Position numbers and translations under genes: made by a program. From contig NZ_CP045482.1 in assembly GCF_009729015.1 (NCBI RefSeq), positions 430,001 to 494,000 on the forward strand: DNA of 64,000 nt, given 5' to 3'. The stretch comes from Acidianus ambivalens. GTDB taxonomy: Archaea > Thermoproteota > Thermoprotei_A > Sulfolobales > Sulfolobaceae. Shown here one piece after another: positions 1 to 10,385 of the stretch. The notes beneath the pieces are model-generated. The model saw nothing but the letters and a program-made list of their open reading frames with translations, was not told the DNA's origin and did not search any database. The stretch's first letter is position 1, and the number at the start of each line of letters is the position of its first letter.

Positions 1-216
1 AATATAAAATATAAAATAAGTTTTAGGCAAGCGAGATTAGGAGAAAGCTTAAGGCTAACTATTATTGTAACTTTTGAGGCTGAGCTAAACTTCTTAGGCT
101 CTATCTTACCTGGTGCAGTAATAAAGAGCCTATCTTCCATTGTGATGCCGGATGATGTAATAGAGAACGTAAGAAAAGCATTGTTAATAGAAGAAAAAAG
201 AAGTATTACACCTTAA
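1..216 (+). CDS. 3' end of an unidentified gene (partial)
   Basis: An open frame runs from the window edge through 71 codons to a TAA at 214-216. The start lies outside the window. The visible tail contains the stretches SLRLTIIVTF and SSIVMPDDVIENVRKALL, a beta-rich then helical pattern. I do not recognise the family. It converges on the thiamine-diphosphate enzyme and their 3' ends overlap by 11 bases, which supports both stops. Confidence 0.5.
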   Translation, partial: NIKYKISFRQARLGESLRLTIIVTFEAELNFLGSILPGAVIKSLSSIVMPDDVIENVRKALLIEEKRSITP

Positions 217-1687
217 GTTCTGCCAATTTTTGAGTATCGCCTTCCATTAACCACTCTATTCCTTTCTTATAGTCATCAAACTCTTTTCCTTCAAACCCGT
301 AACTTGAAGCTAATTTCCACGGAGAAGTTATAGGTGAGAGAATTTCTGCATTAGTATTTCCCCAACCTTTAAGAGAATTGTATCCTTGATTGTTAATTAC
401 AAGAACTTTCATTATCCCTCCGTATTTTGTTGCAGACCACAAAGCTTGAAAACTGTAATTAAAGCTTCCATCTCCAACTATTGCCAAGGCTTTACCTCCA
501 GCAGAGGAATAACCGAAAGACGCAGGGATTGCCCAACCAATAAATCCTGCTCTATTTGCAAAGAATAACCTTCTTTTATAACCAACTATTGATCTTATTA
601 TTTCCCTATAAGACGGTGCCTCATCAAATATGGCATAATTACCTAGACGAGGATACAGTAACTTCATTATTTCCTCCACTTTCTGATTTCTAGGCGGGGA
701 AACTTTTACTGGACTAAATGCGTGAGGCTTTGCATATTTAATTGCAAGCTTTAGAAAGTCCCTAGGGTTACAAACTAAAGTCTTCCAGGGCCTTCTTGAC
801 GCCTCAATCCAATCGTAAGTTACTTCAATAACCTCTTTTCCTTTCAGTACTTCGTCGTCCGGAAATAGCACATTATTTACGCTACCTCCTATGATTAGTA
901 CAGCAGGAAAATCTTCAAGTACCTTATTTATTTCACTAGACCTTCTAGGTAAATCTCCTGCAAAAAGCCTATGTGGAGTCTCAAAAGGAGTTCTAGAAGC
1001 GAAAGGTTCAGCAAAAACTGGGGAGTTAATTTTCTCAGCGAATTCCCTCATTTCATCGTGAGCGTTGAATACATCTATTTCATATCCAGCTACTATTGCT
1101 ATTTTATCAAAGGAGTTAATCTCATCCATTACCTCCTTTACTTCGTCTTCCCTACAACAAAGTTCTACCTTGTGCGTAAAATTTTTAGCAGTTATGTTAA
1201 CTTCCTTGTCTTCTAAATCTTCAGGGATGGAAAGGAAAGTAGGCCCATAGGGAGGGGTCAAGGAAGTTTTTATTGCCCTTATAAGGAATTTAACGCCTTC
1301 GTCAGCATTTCTTGCTTCAAAGGACGCCTTAACTACTGGTTTAGATATCGTTGTTAAATCTCCGTAAAGTCTAGGTTCGTCTGAAAGGTGAGAAGAAGTC
1401 TGTTGACCTCCAATTATTACCATAGGTATTCTATCCATGTAAGCTGTGTAAAGGAATCCTAAGGCATTAGATAAGCCTGGAGCTGCGTGAAGGTTTACTA
1501 CAGCTAACTTCTCACTGCCTAAATGATATCCTTCAGCCATCCCTACTGCAATTCCATCCTGCAGAGCTAAATAGTATTTAAAATCTGGAGGTATTTTCTT
1601 TATAAAAGATAATTCAGTTGTTCCAGGATTCCCGTATATTCTATCAGTAAATTCCCTGAGTATTTCAAAAATCTTGTCCCCAAGCAT
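206..1687 (-). CDS. Thiamine-diphosphate-dependent decarboxylase, benzoylformate decarboxylase-like
   Basis: A 493-residue protein with the three-domain layout of ThDP enzymes of the acetolactate synthase/benzoylformate decarboxylase superfamily. The N-terminal Pyr domain begins with GNPGTTELSF (about 19-28) and has NLHAAPG with His67, as in benzoylformate decarboxylases. The C-terminal PP domain has the cofactor motif GDGS (about residue 405) followed by NNQGYN. The usual catalytic Glu in the LQEG context reads LQDG (Asp44), a conservative but notable change. The expected role is decarboxylation or carboligation of a 2-keto acid in the cytoplasm; the substrate cannot be told. ATG at 1687 is preceded by an AT-rich promoter-like stretch (TATAAAAAC). 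Confidence 0.8.
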   Translation of the reverse strand: MLGDKIFEILREFTDRIYGNPGTTELSFIKKIPPDFKYYLALQDGIAVGMAEGYHLGSEKLAVVNLHAAPGLSNALGFLYTAYMDRIPMVIIGGQQTSSHLSDEPRLYGDLTTISKPVVKASFEARNADEGVKFLIRAIKTSLTPPYGPTFLSIPEDLEDKEVNITAKNFTHKVELCCREDEVKEVMDEINSFDKIAIVAGYEIDVFNAHDEMREFAEKINSPVFAEPFASRTPFETPHRLFAGDLPRRSSEINKVLEDFPAVLIIGGSVNNVLFPDDEVLKGKEVIEVTYDWIEASRRPWKTLVCNPRDFLKLAIKYAKPHAFSPVKVSPPRNQKVEEIMKLLYPRLGNYAIFDEAPSYREIIRSIVGYKRRLFFANRAGFIGWAIPASFGYSSAGGKALAIVGDGSFNYSFQALWSATKYGGIMKVLVINNQGYNSLKGWGNTNAEILSPITSPWKLASSYGFEGKEFDDYKKGIEWLMEGDTQKLAELKV

Positions 1688-1843
1688 ATAAAATAAGCTT
1701 GTAATGAAGTATAAAAACTATTTGATATGTTTTAACATTAATTGTTTTGTCAAATATTACAATCTATTTTTTTAAACATTTTATTTCTCCTAGACCTAGT
1801 CTGAAAGAAGTAAGAAGTCAGTTTCTGTATTTATTTAAAACAT

Positions 1844-3025
1844 TCACGCTGTAGAAACTCTCTTTGGAATTAAAGGCATTAGTATAGCAGAGAATATTGC
1901 CAATCCTAGCATAACGTAAAACGACGAAAGTATAGTATATCTTAATCCCAGAAGTGCTGTTATTAACGCATTTCCGGCGGCACCTCCTACTGTAACTCCA
2001 ATACCCCATATATAGGAATTTGCTACTGTATAGAAATTTTTAGGAAACGTTTGACTTACATAGCCTAACAATACTGGGAAAGAGCTGAACGCAGAAAACG
2101 TGAATATTGTGTAAAAAGAAAGGGATATTATCAAGTTTTCAGCAAATACTAAAAATCCTATAAAGGTGACTATTGTCAATAAGCTACTAACTATAAATGC
2201 GTATCTTCCACCTTTTCTTTCAGTAAGCCAACCGAATGCAGGTTGACCTAAAACAGAGCCTAAAAATCCTATAGTTAAGAATATTCCAGCCAACTCTTTA
2301 GAATGATATACATCATATACAAACTCTCCAACGAAAGTAGTTGTACCAGTAATGAACATACTTCTTATAAATACTATTGAACCTAATATGAGCAAGAACT
2401 TATAAAATACCTTTTCCAACTTTTCTTTACTCTTTCTAACGTCTATAGATTCTCTTTTATAGAACTTGAGACCAACGAATATTATCATTGCGGAAAGTAC
2501 CATGTATGCAGAGACTGTAAGCAAACCGGTTATTTCCCCAAGGCCTAGTATAAGAAAAGTTACAATTGAAGGCATTAAAGATCTTCCTAAACTTCCTAAG
2601 GATCCATTAATTCCTAACGCTCTGCCAGCCTCCTTGCCAAAAGTCCTAGAAAGTATTGCACCACCTATTGGATGATAAAAAGCTTGTCCTATTCCTAATA
2701 GTGTCGAGCCTAATGCTATTAACGCTATGGACGGAAACATGAAGGAAATCCCAAAAAGCCCTATTGCCGCACCTTCCAAAAATATTCCTAAACTCATTAA
2801 GGCAGAATCAATGTTATGCTTATCTGCAAAGTCACCTATTAGAGGAGATAGAAGACCAGAAAGCAGAGTATAAATTATCGACATTGCTCCTAAGATTACT
2901 AGGCTTATCCTATCAACCGTAGAGTAGTATACTATAAGAAGGGGGAATATTAGAAAAGTTCCATCGTTATTAAAATGAGCTAAGGAGGTAATTATTAATA
3001 TTCTTAATTCCCTCTCAACGTCCAT
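1844..3025 (-). CDS. MFS transporter, fosmidomycin-resistance (Fsr)-like
   Basis: 393 residues with about 12 hydrophobic segments, the standard size for a major facilitator. The N-terminus has HFNNDGTFLIFPLL, resembling the Fsr-type 'HF.ND' signature. A loop with DFADKHN follows TM2-TM3, matching the MFS cytoplasmic loop, and GWLTERKGGRYAF lies at the equivalent place in the second half. It sits in the plasma membrane and probably exports a small molecule by proton antiport. It forms a leftward block of transport genes with its neighbours but is separated from them by more than 150 bases, so it probably has its own promoter. Confidence 0.8.
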   Translation of the reverse strand: MDVERELRILIITSLAHFNNDGTFLIFPLLIVYYSTVDRISLVILGAMSIIYTLLSGLLSPLIGDFADKHNIDSALMSLGIFLEGAAIGLFGISFMFPSIALIALGSTLLGIGQAFYHPIGGAILSRTFGKEAGRALGINGSLGSLGRSLMPSIVTFLILGLGEITGLLTVSAYMVLSAMIIFVGLKFYKRESIDVRKSKEKLEKVFYKFLLILGSIVFIRSMFITGTTTFVGEFVYDVYHSKELAGIFLTIGFLGSVLGQPAFGWLTERKGGRYAFIVSSLLTIVTFIGFLVFAENLIISLSFYTIFTFSAFSSFPVLLGYVSQTFPKNFYTVANSYIWGIGVTVGGAAGNALITALLGLRYTILSSFYVMLGLAIFSAILMPLIPKRVSTA

Positions 3026-3121
3026 GTTAGGTATATTTGATACCCAACTATTTAAAGCTAATTTAGAAAAATCCTATCCAGTATCATGTGAGGTAAAAAT
3101 AATTATTAGCAAATTATATAG

Positions 3122-3184
3122 AAAAACTGATGCTGAGCGCGCTCTATACTGAACTGTGATGCAGTCCACCGGCACTGAGAGTTT
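3122..3184 (+). ncRNA. Candidate C/D box guide sRNA
   Basis: Between two exporter genes the plus strand shows the order of a C/D box sRNA: C box-like TGATGC (3128-3133), 15-nt spacer, D' box CTGA (3149-3152), 4-nt gap, C' box-like TGATGC (3157-3162), 12-nt spacer AGTCCACCGGCA, D box CTGA (3175-3178). Flanking AAAC and GTTT could form the terminal stem. Archaeal C/D guides are known to use about 12-nt spacers. Both C boxes end in C rather than A, which weakens the call. The D-box guide would pair with a target containing TGCCGGTGGACT. Confidence 0.4.
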
Positions 3185-3197
3185 ACTAGTGTATCGA

Positions 3198-4025
3198 TCA
3201 TTTTCTTGATAAGTATACTCTACTATATTGGGAGATAAAAACTCCTATAAGAGCCAACGATGAGCCGAATATTTGGAAAATGTTGGGTATTTGGTCTAAA
3301 ATTATGAAAGAAAATAGATAAGCAGACACTGGAACTAAAATGACTATACTAGATGCAGTTGTTGCCCCTAGGTCTTTAACACTTGAAAACCATAATATGA
3401 AGCCTAAAGCCTGAGCTATTATTGCAACTAAAATTCCCACACCTATTCCAAGGGCAGAAGGTTTAAAATAAAAATCAAAAGGAAGGATTGGTATTACAAA
3501 CAGTGAAGAAAAGAGGGACATGAAGGCATTAAGCTTTACTATATCCCTATTTTTTAGGTTAGAGTAATATAAAGTTCCAACTGCCCAAAGTATTGCTGCA
3601 ACTATTGCTATTAGAGATCCTAGGCTAAAATTAACGCTATCTACTGAAATAAATATACCAGCAAATGAAACTATTATTCCAACGAGTTGAGGGAATAATA
3701 TTTCCTCGCCTCTTAACCTTGAGAATAATGCTACGAATATAGGTTGCATGTAAATTAGTACAGAGGCTAATGCAGGGTTAGTGGAATAGTTTATAGCTAG
3801 GTTTAGGAGTATGACAAAAATTCCCATGTTAAGTATTGCATTAATAGCCTCCTTTTTACCGTAAATTATTCCTTTCCCATAAGCTGTTAAAATTAGACCG
3901 CCTATAACAAATCTAATAAAAGTAAGGACAAAGGGAGACATAAAATAGAGGGCAATTTTTGATAAAGGGAATGAAATACCCCAAACTATTATTACTCCTA
4001 GTATTGTTAAATAACCCCTTATCAC
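3198..4025 (-). CDS. EamA-family drug/metabolite transporter (DMT)
   Basis: 275 residues and about ten transmembrane segments in two halves, the size and layout of EamA proteins. The start MIRGYLTILGVIIVWGISFPLSKIAL (read here in parts) carries the typical WG.SFP motif of TM1. Basic residues cluster at the C-terminus (YLSRK). It is a plasma-membrane exporter of unknown substrate. The ATG at 4025 lies about 90 bases from the divergent gene at 4117, so the two may share a promoter region. Confidence 0.85.
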   Translation of the reverse strand: MIRGYLTILGVIIVWGISFPLSKIALYFMSPFVLTFIRFVIGGLILTAYGKGIIYGKKEAINAILNMGIFVILLNLAINYSTNPALASVLIYMQPIFVALFSRLRGEEILFPQLVGIIVSFAGIFISVDSVNFSLGSLIAIVAAILWAVGTLYYSNLKNRDIVKLNAFMSLFSSLFVIPILPFDFYFKPSALGIGVGILVAIIAQALGFILWFSSVKDLGATTASSIVILVPVSAYLFSFIILDQIPNIFQIFGSSLALIGVFISQYSRVYLSRK

Positions 4026-4116
4026 GTGTGATAATGCCTTAAAAAATATTTAAAATTAAGCGAGGAAGAGAATAAGCTTATAAAAAATTTTTAAAGTATA
4101 AAAAATATATTCAACC

Positions 4117-4472
4117 ATGATAAAGAAAATATTATCAGGATTTATAGGAGGGCTTTTAGAGATAATCTTCTTTATAAACAATCTCAGCGTATTTTCAACG
4201 ATATCCTATCACATTCTCAGGACTGATTCCGTTGTCTTGGGAATTGTACTACACTTAATTGCTGCAATTATTGTAGCATTAGTTGGAATATCGATAATAG
4301 AAGTAGCAAAAATAGGCTATGAAAACAAGAACTTCTTATCTGCATTAATTATGGGTATTTTATTTGGTTCTGCAGTGCTAAGTCTCTTTAGTCTTCCAGT
4401 TCACTTATTGGTTTTCCCAATAAAAATAACATTAACGTACGTGTTAGCTCATATTTTCTATGGTATAATAAC

Positions 4473-4500
<28 letters not shown>
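4117..4500 (+). CDS. Small membrane protein, unknown function
   Basis: 127 residues with four predicted membrane segments and few charged residues outside the loops. No family is recognised. The ATG follows an AT-rich promoter-like region with short spacing, as expected for a leaderless archaeal transcript. Its 3' end overlaps the convergent DHA2 transporter gene by 28 bases. An accessory role for the neighbouring exporters is possible but not shown. Confidence 0.6.
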
Positions 4501-5948
<1,448 letters not shown>

Positions 5949-6040
5949 AGATATAAGATTTTCGATATATCTATATTATGTTGGTTTGATACCAAAATTT
6001 TTGGATAAAAACTTTTTACCTTAACTAGCTAGATGAGATT

Positions 6041-6601
6041 ATGGCCTGGTACAATAAAGATGAAATAAAGAAATTCATAAGAAAAGACAATTCCATATTA
6101 GTAGTCTGGGACGTGCAAGAAGCTCTAGTAAATTCCATATTTAATAAAGAAGAATTTCTGCAGAAATTGAAAGAGATTATTTCTGCAGCCAGGCAATATA
6201 ACGTTCCTATTGTTTACACAAAAATAACGCCGTTACCGGAAAGATTTCAACCACCTTACATGAGGAGATCATTTAACCCTGGAGACATTGTAAAGGACGT
6301 ATATCCACAAGGCAGTGATGTAGTTCTAAACAAGAATACTACAAGCATATTCGTGGGCACTAATTTCGAGCTGATGTTGAGGAATGCTGGAATACAAACA
6401 ATAGTATTCACTGGAATTGCAACTGATATAGGAGTAGAGACATCAGCAAGGCACGCACAAGCTTTAGGCTATTTGCCGGTTATAGCTAGAGAAGCAGTGT
6501 CGTCTTCTGACAAAGATGCACACGAAAGGTCTTTAGCAAATATGAGCAAATTAATGCCAGTTCTTGATAATAAAGAAATAATTGAAAGGTGGTCAAGCTA
6601 A
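6041..6601 (+). CDS. Isochorismatase-fold hydrolase
   Basis: 186 residues matching the isochorismatase/cysteine-hydrolase fold: VVWDVQEALV near the N-terminus supplies the catalytic Asp, and GIATDIGVETSARHA is the nucleophile-elbow region. Nicotinamidase-type members have Cys in this elbow (for example NVCVESTAR); here the position is Gly, as in EntB- and PhzD-type isochorismatases. The protein may therefore hydrolyse a vinyl ether or isochorismate-like substrate rather than an amide, or be inactive. A promoter-like box lies about 30 bases upstream. The 3' end overlaps the convergent nuclease relic. Confidence 0.75.
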   Translation: MAWYNKDEIKKFIRKDNSILVVWDVQEALVNSIFNKEEFLQKLKEIISAARQYNVPIVYTKITPLPERFQPPYMRRSFNPGDIVKDVYPQGSDVVLNKNTTSIFVGTNFELMLRNAGIQTIVFTGIATDIGVETSARHAQALGYLPVIAREAVSSSDKDAHERSLANMSKLMPVLDNKEIIERWSS

Positions 6602-7342
6602 CGGTAAAGGAGAATAATCTTTATAACCATTAGTTAAATAAACTCCTTTTTTATTACAAGCCTCTGCTAATTCCTTAGTTACTGTCATTGCGTAAATTAC
6701 TGGAATAATCTTTTTCTTTTCGATTTCTAGCTTGTAAGCCTTAAGTTTCTGTATCTTCTCTTCCAATTTCTTTCATGTACTTATTCCAGCTCTAGCTTTT
6801 ACTTCCCCAACAATTACGTAACCTCCAAATTCGCCATAAATATCTATTTCCAACTTATGCAATAATTCAAGTCTGTACAGTTTAACGTCTACATTAAGCT
6901 TGGATTTAATAACGTATTCCATGTGTTCAATAGCTTCCTGCTCTAAAGAGCCAGTCAAATTTTCTAATGTGCGTAAAATTTGCTGATTCTGTTTTAATAA
7001 TTTATTTATAGTTTTATCCCTCTTCTTATTTTCCCTCTCTATACTTTCCATGGTCACTTCGAATTTTTCGTCTATTTTCTTATTTTCCTCTTTCATCTCC
7101 TCAATTGCCTTATCAATTTTCTCCATTATTTGATTGAACTTTTTGTCATTTTCATCAAATTTTTCCCATACCAATTTCTGTTGATCTACAAGGTCTTGCA
7201 TTGTTTTTGAAAGTTTTTCTACTTCTTTAGTCAGTTCATCTATTTTCTTAATTACTATCTTATCGGCTATAAGATCAGCTACTTTTCTCGCAAAATCTTC
7301 GTTACTTGCTAACGCTCTAGCAATTGCCTCTTCGCTCACCAA
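6593..7342 (-). pseudogene. Coiled-coil PD-(D/E)XK nuclease-like gene interrupted by an in-frame TGA
   Basis: The first 189 codons encode a helical N-terminus, a long Lys/Glu-rich coiled coil (about 40-120) and a nuclease-like core with EIDIYGEFGG and VGEVKARAG, the D...ExK pattern of PD-(D/E)XK enzymes. A TGA at 6773-6775 ends this frame, but the same frame continues for 59 more codons (KKLEEKIQKLKAYKLEI..., then VIYAMTVTKELAEA) to a TGA at 6593-6595. This tail reads like the normal C-terminus of DUF3782-type archaeal nucleases. So the gene was longer and has a premature stop, or the stop is read through. I regard it as decayed. Confidence 0.65.
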
Positions 7343-7354
7343 ATTAATATTGAA

Positions 7355-8041
7355 TTATAACTTTAAGAGCTTTCCTTCCTCAACCTCAACTCCTCTTATT
7401 CCGTAGTAAGTGAGGGTAGAAGAGAATACAGCATTCTCTGTTTTGTAAAACTTATAATACTCACTTCTATCTTTCCTCGTGTAATAATTCACGTAATAAA
7501 GCTCTGCAGAGCCGTCAGATCTAGATATTCTTAGTATAAAAACATTGAGAGCCGACTTAGTATACTCTTTCATTAAAAGATCTATCCCTTTTTCTATGCC
7601 GTTCTTTATTAGAAATTTTAAAGCGAGTTCACTATCTATTGTTGTTTGACCTTGGAAATTCAGATCATGGGCTAATTTTTCTTTATCGACAGAACCATTG
7701 TGGGCAAAGAAGTAAAAATAATTCTCATCGTCTCCATAAAAAGGATGAGCAAATCTAGCGGACACAGTAGATTTATCCGTTGCTTGTCTCGCGTGAAATA
7801 TTGCGTAAAACTTACCTTCTATGGAAGGTAAAACTAAAGACTCAGTGAATATTGGATTTTTTGATTTATAAAAATAGATTCTTTCTCCGTCATAAATAAC
7901 GTAACCCCAGCCATCGCCGTGAACGGGATTTAAACCATATTTAGAGGCAATAACGTCGTTTTTAGCAGACTCCTTCAACGCCTCATAAAGTTTAGTTAAC
8001 TCTTCCTTAGAATCACCTACATAAGCAAACATTCTGCACAT
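7355..8041 (-). CDS. Class II glutamine amidotransferase-like protein
   Basis: 228 residues starting MCRMFAYVGDS, where Cys2 becomes the N-terminal nucleophile after Met removal, the hallmark of class II (Ntn) glutamine amidotransferases. FHARQATDKS and FAHNGSVD supply the Arg and Asn-Gly oxyanion motifs. There is no synthetase domain, so it resembles stand-alone YafJ-type proteins whose acceptor is unknown. It is transcribed leftwards and lies 12 bases upstream of the nuclease relic, so the two may be cotranscribed. Confidence 0.8.
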   Translation of the reverse strand: MCRMFAYVGDSKEELTKLYEALKESAKNDVIASKYGLNPVHGDGWGYVIYDGERIYFYKSKNPIFTESLVLPSIEGKFYAIFHARQATDKSTVSARFAHPFYGDDENYFYFFAHNGSVDKEKLAHDLNFQGQTTIDSELALKFLIKNGIEKGIDLLMKEYTKSALNVFILRISRSDGSAELYYVNYYTRKDRSEYYKFYKTENAVFSSTLTYYGIRGVEVEEGKLLKL

Positions 8042-8058
8042 ATAAAGAAAAAAGACTT

Positions 8059-8264
8059 TTACGGATAAAAGTTCTGTAGCTTTATTCTTCCATTTTCGTC
8101 GTAGACGTAAACTGAGCCTTCTTCCTCATCCAGGGTTCTCTTATGTGAACCATCGCAGAAAGGTTTATTTCTAGACAATCCACATGCACACACATAAAAA
8201 CTTGTCCATTATCTGCCTTTATCATATAAGGTTTATTACGGTCGTGTTTTACTAACCTAGCCAT
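8059..8264 (-). pseudogene. CDGSH iron-sulfur protein gene with a 2-nt shift in a TG repeat
   Basis: From ATG 8264 the frame reads MARLVKHDRNKPYMI, then after a TGTGTG run near 8187-8195 the sense continues in another frame: CACGLSRNKPFCDGSHK, followed by a short acidic tail ending in TAA at 8059-8061. That is the complete CDGSH motif (Cys-Cys-Cys-His 2Fe-2S ligands) of mitoNEET-like proteins. The total length, 206 bases, is three times 68 plus 2, which fits one extra TG. The corrected protein would be about 67 residues. It is a slippage mutant, a phase-variable gene, or a sequencing error. Confidence 0.7.
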
Positions 8265-8319
8265 TGCAAAGTAAGTGTAGAAAGTAAAGTATATATACAG
8301 TACGTGAATATAGATAAAG

Positions 8320-8637
8320 TTGGTTACTTTGAAGAAACTTGATACAATCTGCCCTATCGTTGAAACAATTAGAATAATTGGTAGCGAGCCTAAATTGCTG
8401 GTTTTAAGGTATTTATTAGATGGAGGGAAAGGATTTAACGAATTACAAAGATTAACCAAGTTAAGTTCAAAGACTTTATCTTCTACATTAAAAGATTTAG
8501 AAAATAACGATCTCATAAAGAGGATAATAATAAGTGATAGACCTTTTAGAGTAAGATATGAACTCACAGAAAAAGGCAAAGAATTGAAAGGAGTATTTGA
8601 AGAAATACAAAAATGGGGAAATAAATACCTTAAATGA
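8320..8637 (+). CDS. HxlR-type winged-helix transcriptional regulator
   Basis: 105 residues with the HxlR layout: CPIVETIRIIGSEPKLLVLRYLL forms the first helices (read in two parts), then FNELQRLTKLSSKTLSSTLKDLE is the HTH and RVRYELTEKGKEL the wing. The start chosen is TTG at 8320, giving the conserved Cys near residue 9; a later start would remove it. It diverges from the CDGSH gene with only 55 bases between, so it may control that gene or its own promoter. Confidence 0.75.
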   Translation: MVTLKKLDTICPIVETIRIIGSEPKLLVLRYLLDGGKGFNELQRLTKLSSKTLSSTLKDLENNDLIKRIIISDRPFRVRYELTEKGKELKGVFEEIQKWGNKYLK

Positions 8638-9107
8638 CCAACATAAATTAGATTTAAAAGGAAATTTAGTAACAGTATATTATGATTAATTACTATGAAG
8701 AACAATCGCTGATTATTTACCTTATCATCTATATCGGAGTTAGGAGGCTAATGCCAAGAAAGTTTAGGAAAGGCAGGATGTATTTTTGGCCAATAATATA
8801 TGTGCTATTGTTAATTTTCTTCTCTGCACAGATCAACGATCCTCTTATTTTATTATCGTTGCTACCCTTAGGCATTGCGGGATACTTTCTGGGATATAGA
8901 CTACTTAGAAAACAATGAGATAAAATTCTTCTTCAAAAACAGTACTCTTTATTATAAATGGCCTTATAGCATAACGCTAACGTGGACTTTGCTTTATATT
9001 ATAAGAGTATCTTTAGAATTTTTTGCATTAAATAGTCTTACCATAACAATAATCGACCTTCTCCTTGCATTCAACACCGGGATATTAATCTCAGCAAGTA
9101 TAGTTAC

Positions 9108-10369
9108 AGAGAAGGGGGTTAAGGGGGCGGAAAGCCTCGCCAGATGGATAGCCCCGTGTTTAAATATTTCTTTTTCTTAAACTTCATTAATGGCTAGGAG
9201 GGGAAATAAAGCGATCAGAGCAACTGTTTCTATGAAGATCGCTCTATCTGATTCCCTCCTAGCCCTTGTTAATAACTACGTTAAAGCACTCCGTTTCACC
9301 CTATTTTGGTTAAAGGAAAATGTTCCAAACCCTAATGAGAAGGGAGTACTTTCGAAAGTCCACGAGGAGTTATACACGAGGTTAAGGGAGGAGTATAATC
9401 TACCGTCTAAAGTTGCTGAGGATTGTTATAGGGATGCCCTTTCAATATACAAGGGTTGGTATAATAATCCTAAAAAGGGTAGGTTTCCAAGAGTGTACAA
9501 ACCCACTGTTTGGCTAACACCAAAGGCAAGTTATAGCGTGAACTTCGAGAGAATGACTGTTAGGATTGCAAGTGTTGGAGAACTTCAAATTCTGGGTTAT
9601 TCTAGAAACCTCAAGGAGTACTTAAGCTGGAAAATGAAGGAGTCTAGGTTAGTGATCAAGGACGGTAAGGCTTTCCTTAAAGTAGTTTTTGAGAAACAGT
9701 TGGAGAAGGTTAAGCCAAAGGAGAGTGTTGCCGTTGATATAAACATGGCTGACATAGTAGTTGGGAAGGACGACAGAAACTACGTTAGGATTCCGACTCG
9801 TCTCGAAGAGGTTCATCACTGGAAGTCGTTAGCCGAAAACCTGCAAAAGAAATACCCAAGGAGGTGGAGGGAGAATAAGAGGATCTTGTATAGAGTCCGT
9901 TCTTTCCATCAAAAGGCTAAGAGGGTCATGGAGGATTTTGCTAGGAAAGTTGGGAAGTGGGTTGTTGAAATTGCTAGAGATTTTGGTGCTAATGTTGTTA
10001 AATTGGAGAGTCTTAAGAACCTCATCAAGAATATTGATAGACTGCCGGGAGAGTTTAGGGATAAACTCTACTTGATGCAGTATCGTCGTTTGCAGTATTG
10101 GATTGTTTGGCAGGCTAAGAAGCGTGGGATGATTGTTGAGTTTGTTAATCCTAGTTATTCTTCAATCTCATGCCCAAAATGTGGTAGAAGGATGGTTGAG
10201 GTTTCCCATCGTTGGTTTAGGTGTTCATGCGGTTATGAGAATGATAGGGATGTAATTGCTGTAGTTAATCTTAATGGGAGGGGGTCTCTGAGCCTCTCGA
10301 CTGCCCCTCAAATGAGGGATGTAAGAGCGAATCGATGAGGGGAACCCTCGCTGGCGGGGAGGAAGTCAG
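9108..10369 (+). mobile_element. TnpB-only IS200/IS605-type element (IS1341-like)
   Basis: The left end starts right after the tetranucleotide TTAC and contains GGCGGAAAGCCTCGCC; the right end carries AACCCTCGCTGGCGGGGAGG and ends AAGTCAG. Removing exactly these 1262 bases restores the reading frame of the host gene, with no target duplication, as expected for this transposon family. No tnpA is present, so transposition would need a transposase elsewhere. Related left ends occur at 14163 and, inverted, near 61148, each next to TTAC. Confidence 0.8.
9190..10338 (+). CDS. tnpB: TnpB RNA-guided nuclease
   Basis: 382 residues, full length for TnpB. The RuvC catalytic residues are present: Asp183 in AVDINMADIV, Glu273 in VKLESLKNL and Asp352/354 in ENDRDVIAVVNL. 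A zinc ribbon is formed by Cys328, Cys331, Cys345 and Cys347. TnpB proteins cut DNA next to a TAM matching the element's insertion tetranucleotide, guided by an RNA from the right end; here the tetranucleotide would be TTAC. The frame is intact with no stops, so the nuclease could be active. The ATG lies about 80 bases inside the left end. Confidence 0.9.
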   Translation: MARRGNKAIRATVSMKIALSDSLLALVNNYVKALRFTLFWLKENVPNPNEKGVLSKVHEELYTRLREEYNLPSKVAEDCYRDALSIYKGWYNNPKKGRFPRVYKPTVWLTPKASYSVNFERMTVRIASVGELQILGYSRNLKEYLSWKMKESRLVIKDGKAFLKVVFEKQLEKVKPKESVAVDINMADIVVGKDDRNYVRIPTRLEEVHHWKSLAENLQKKYPRRWRENKRILYRVRSFHQKAKRVMEDFARKVGKWVVEIARDFGANVVKLESLKNLIKNIDRLPGEFRDKLYLMQYRRLQYWIVWQAKKRGMIVEFVNPSYSSISCPKCGRRMVEVSHRWFRCSCGYENDRDVIAVVNLNGRGSLSLSTAPQMRDVRANR

Positions 10370-10385
10370 CTTGAGAGAAGCTAAG
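10250..10385 (+). ncRNA. Putative reRNA (omega RNA) of the TnpB element
   Basis: In TnpB elements the guide RNA overlaps the 3' part of tnpB, runs through the right-end hairpins and ends in a guide copied from the flank. Here the region after the stop codon holds strong GC-rich inverted segments (GAGGGGAACCCTC) before the right end at 10369. The guide would then begin CTTGAGAGAAGC, the interrupted host gene. Boundaries are inferred, not seen. The relic at 60893 keeps the same region, which supports functional importance. Confidence 0.35.

Noticed and set aside
8082..8705. 207-codon frame on the minus strand
   Set aside because: Its upstream half is the antisense of the HxlR gene and its end is the wrong frame of the CDGSH gene.
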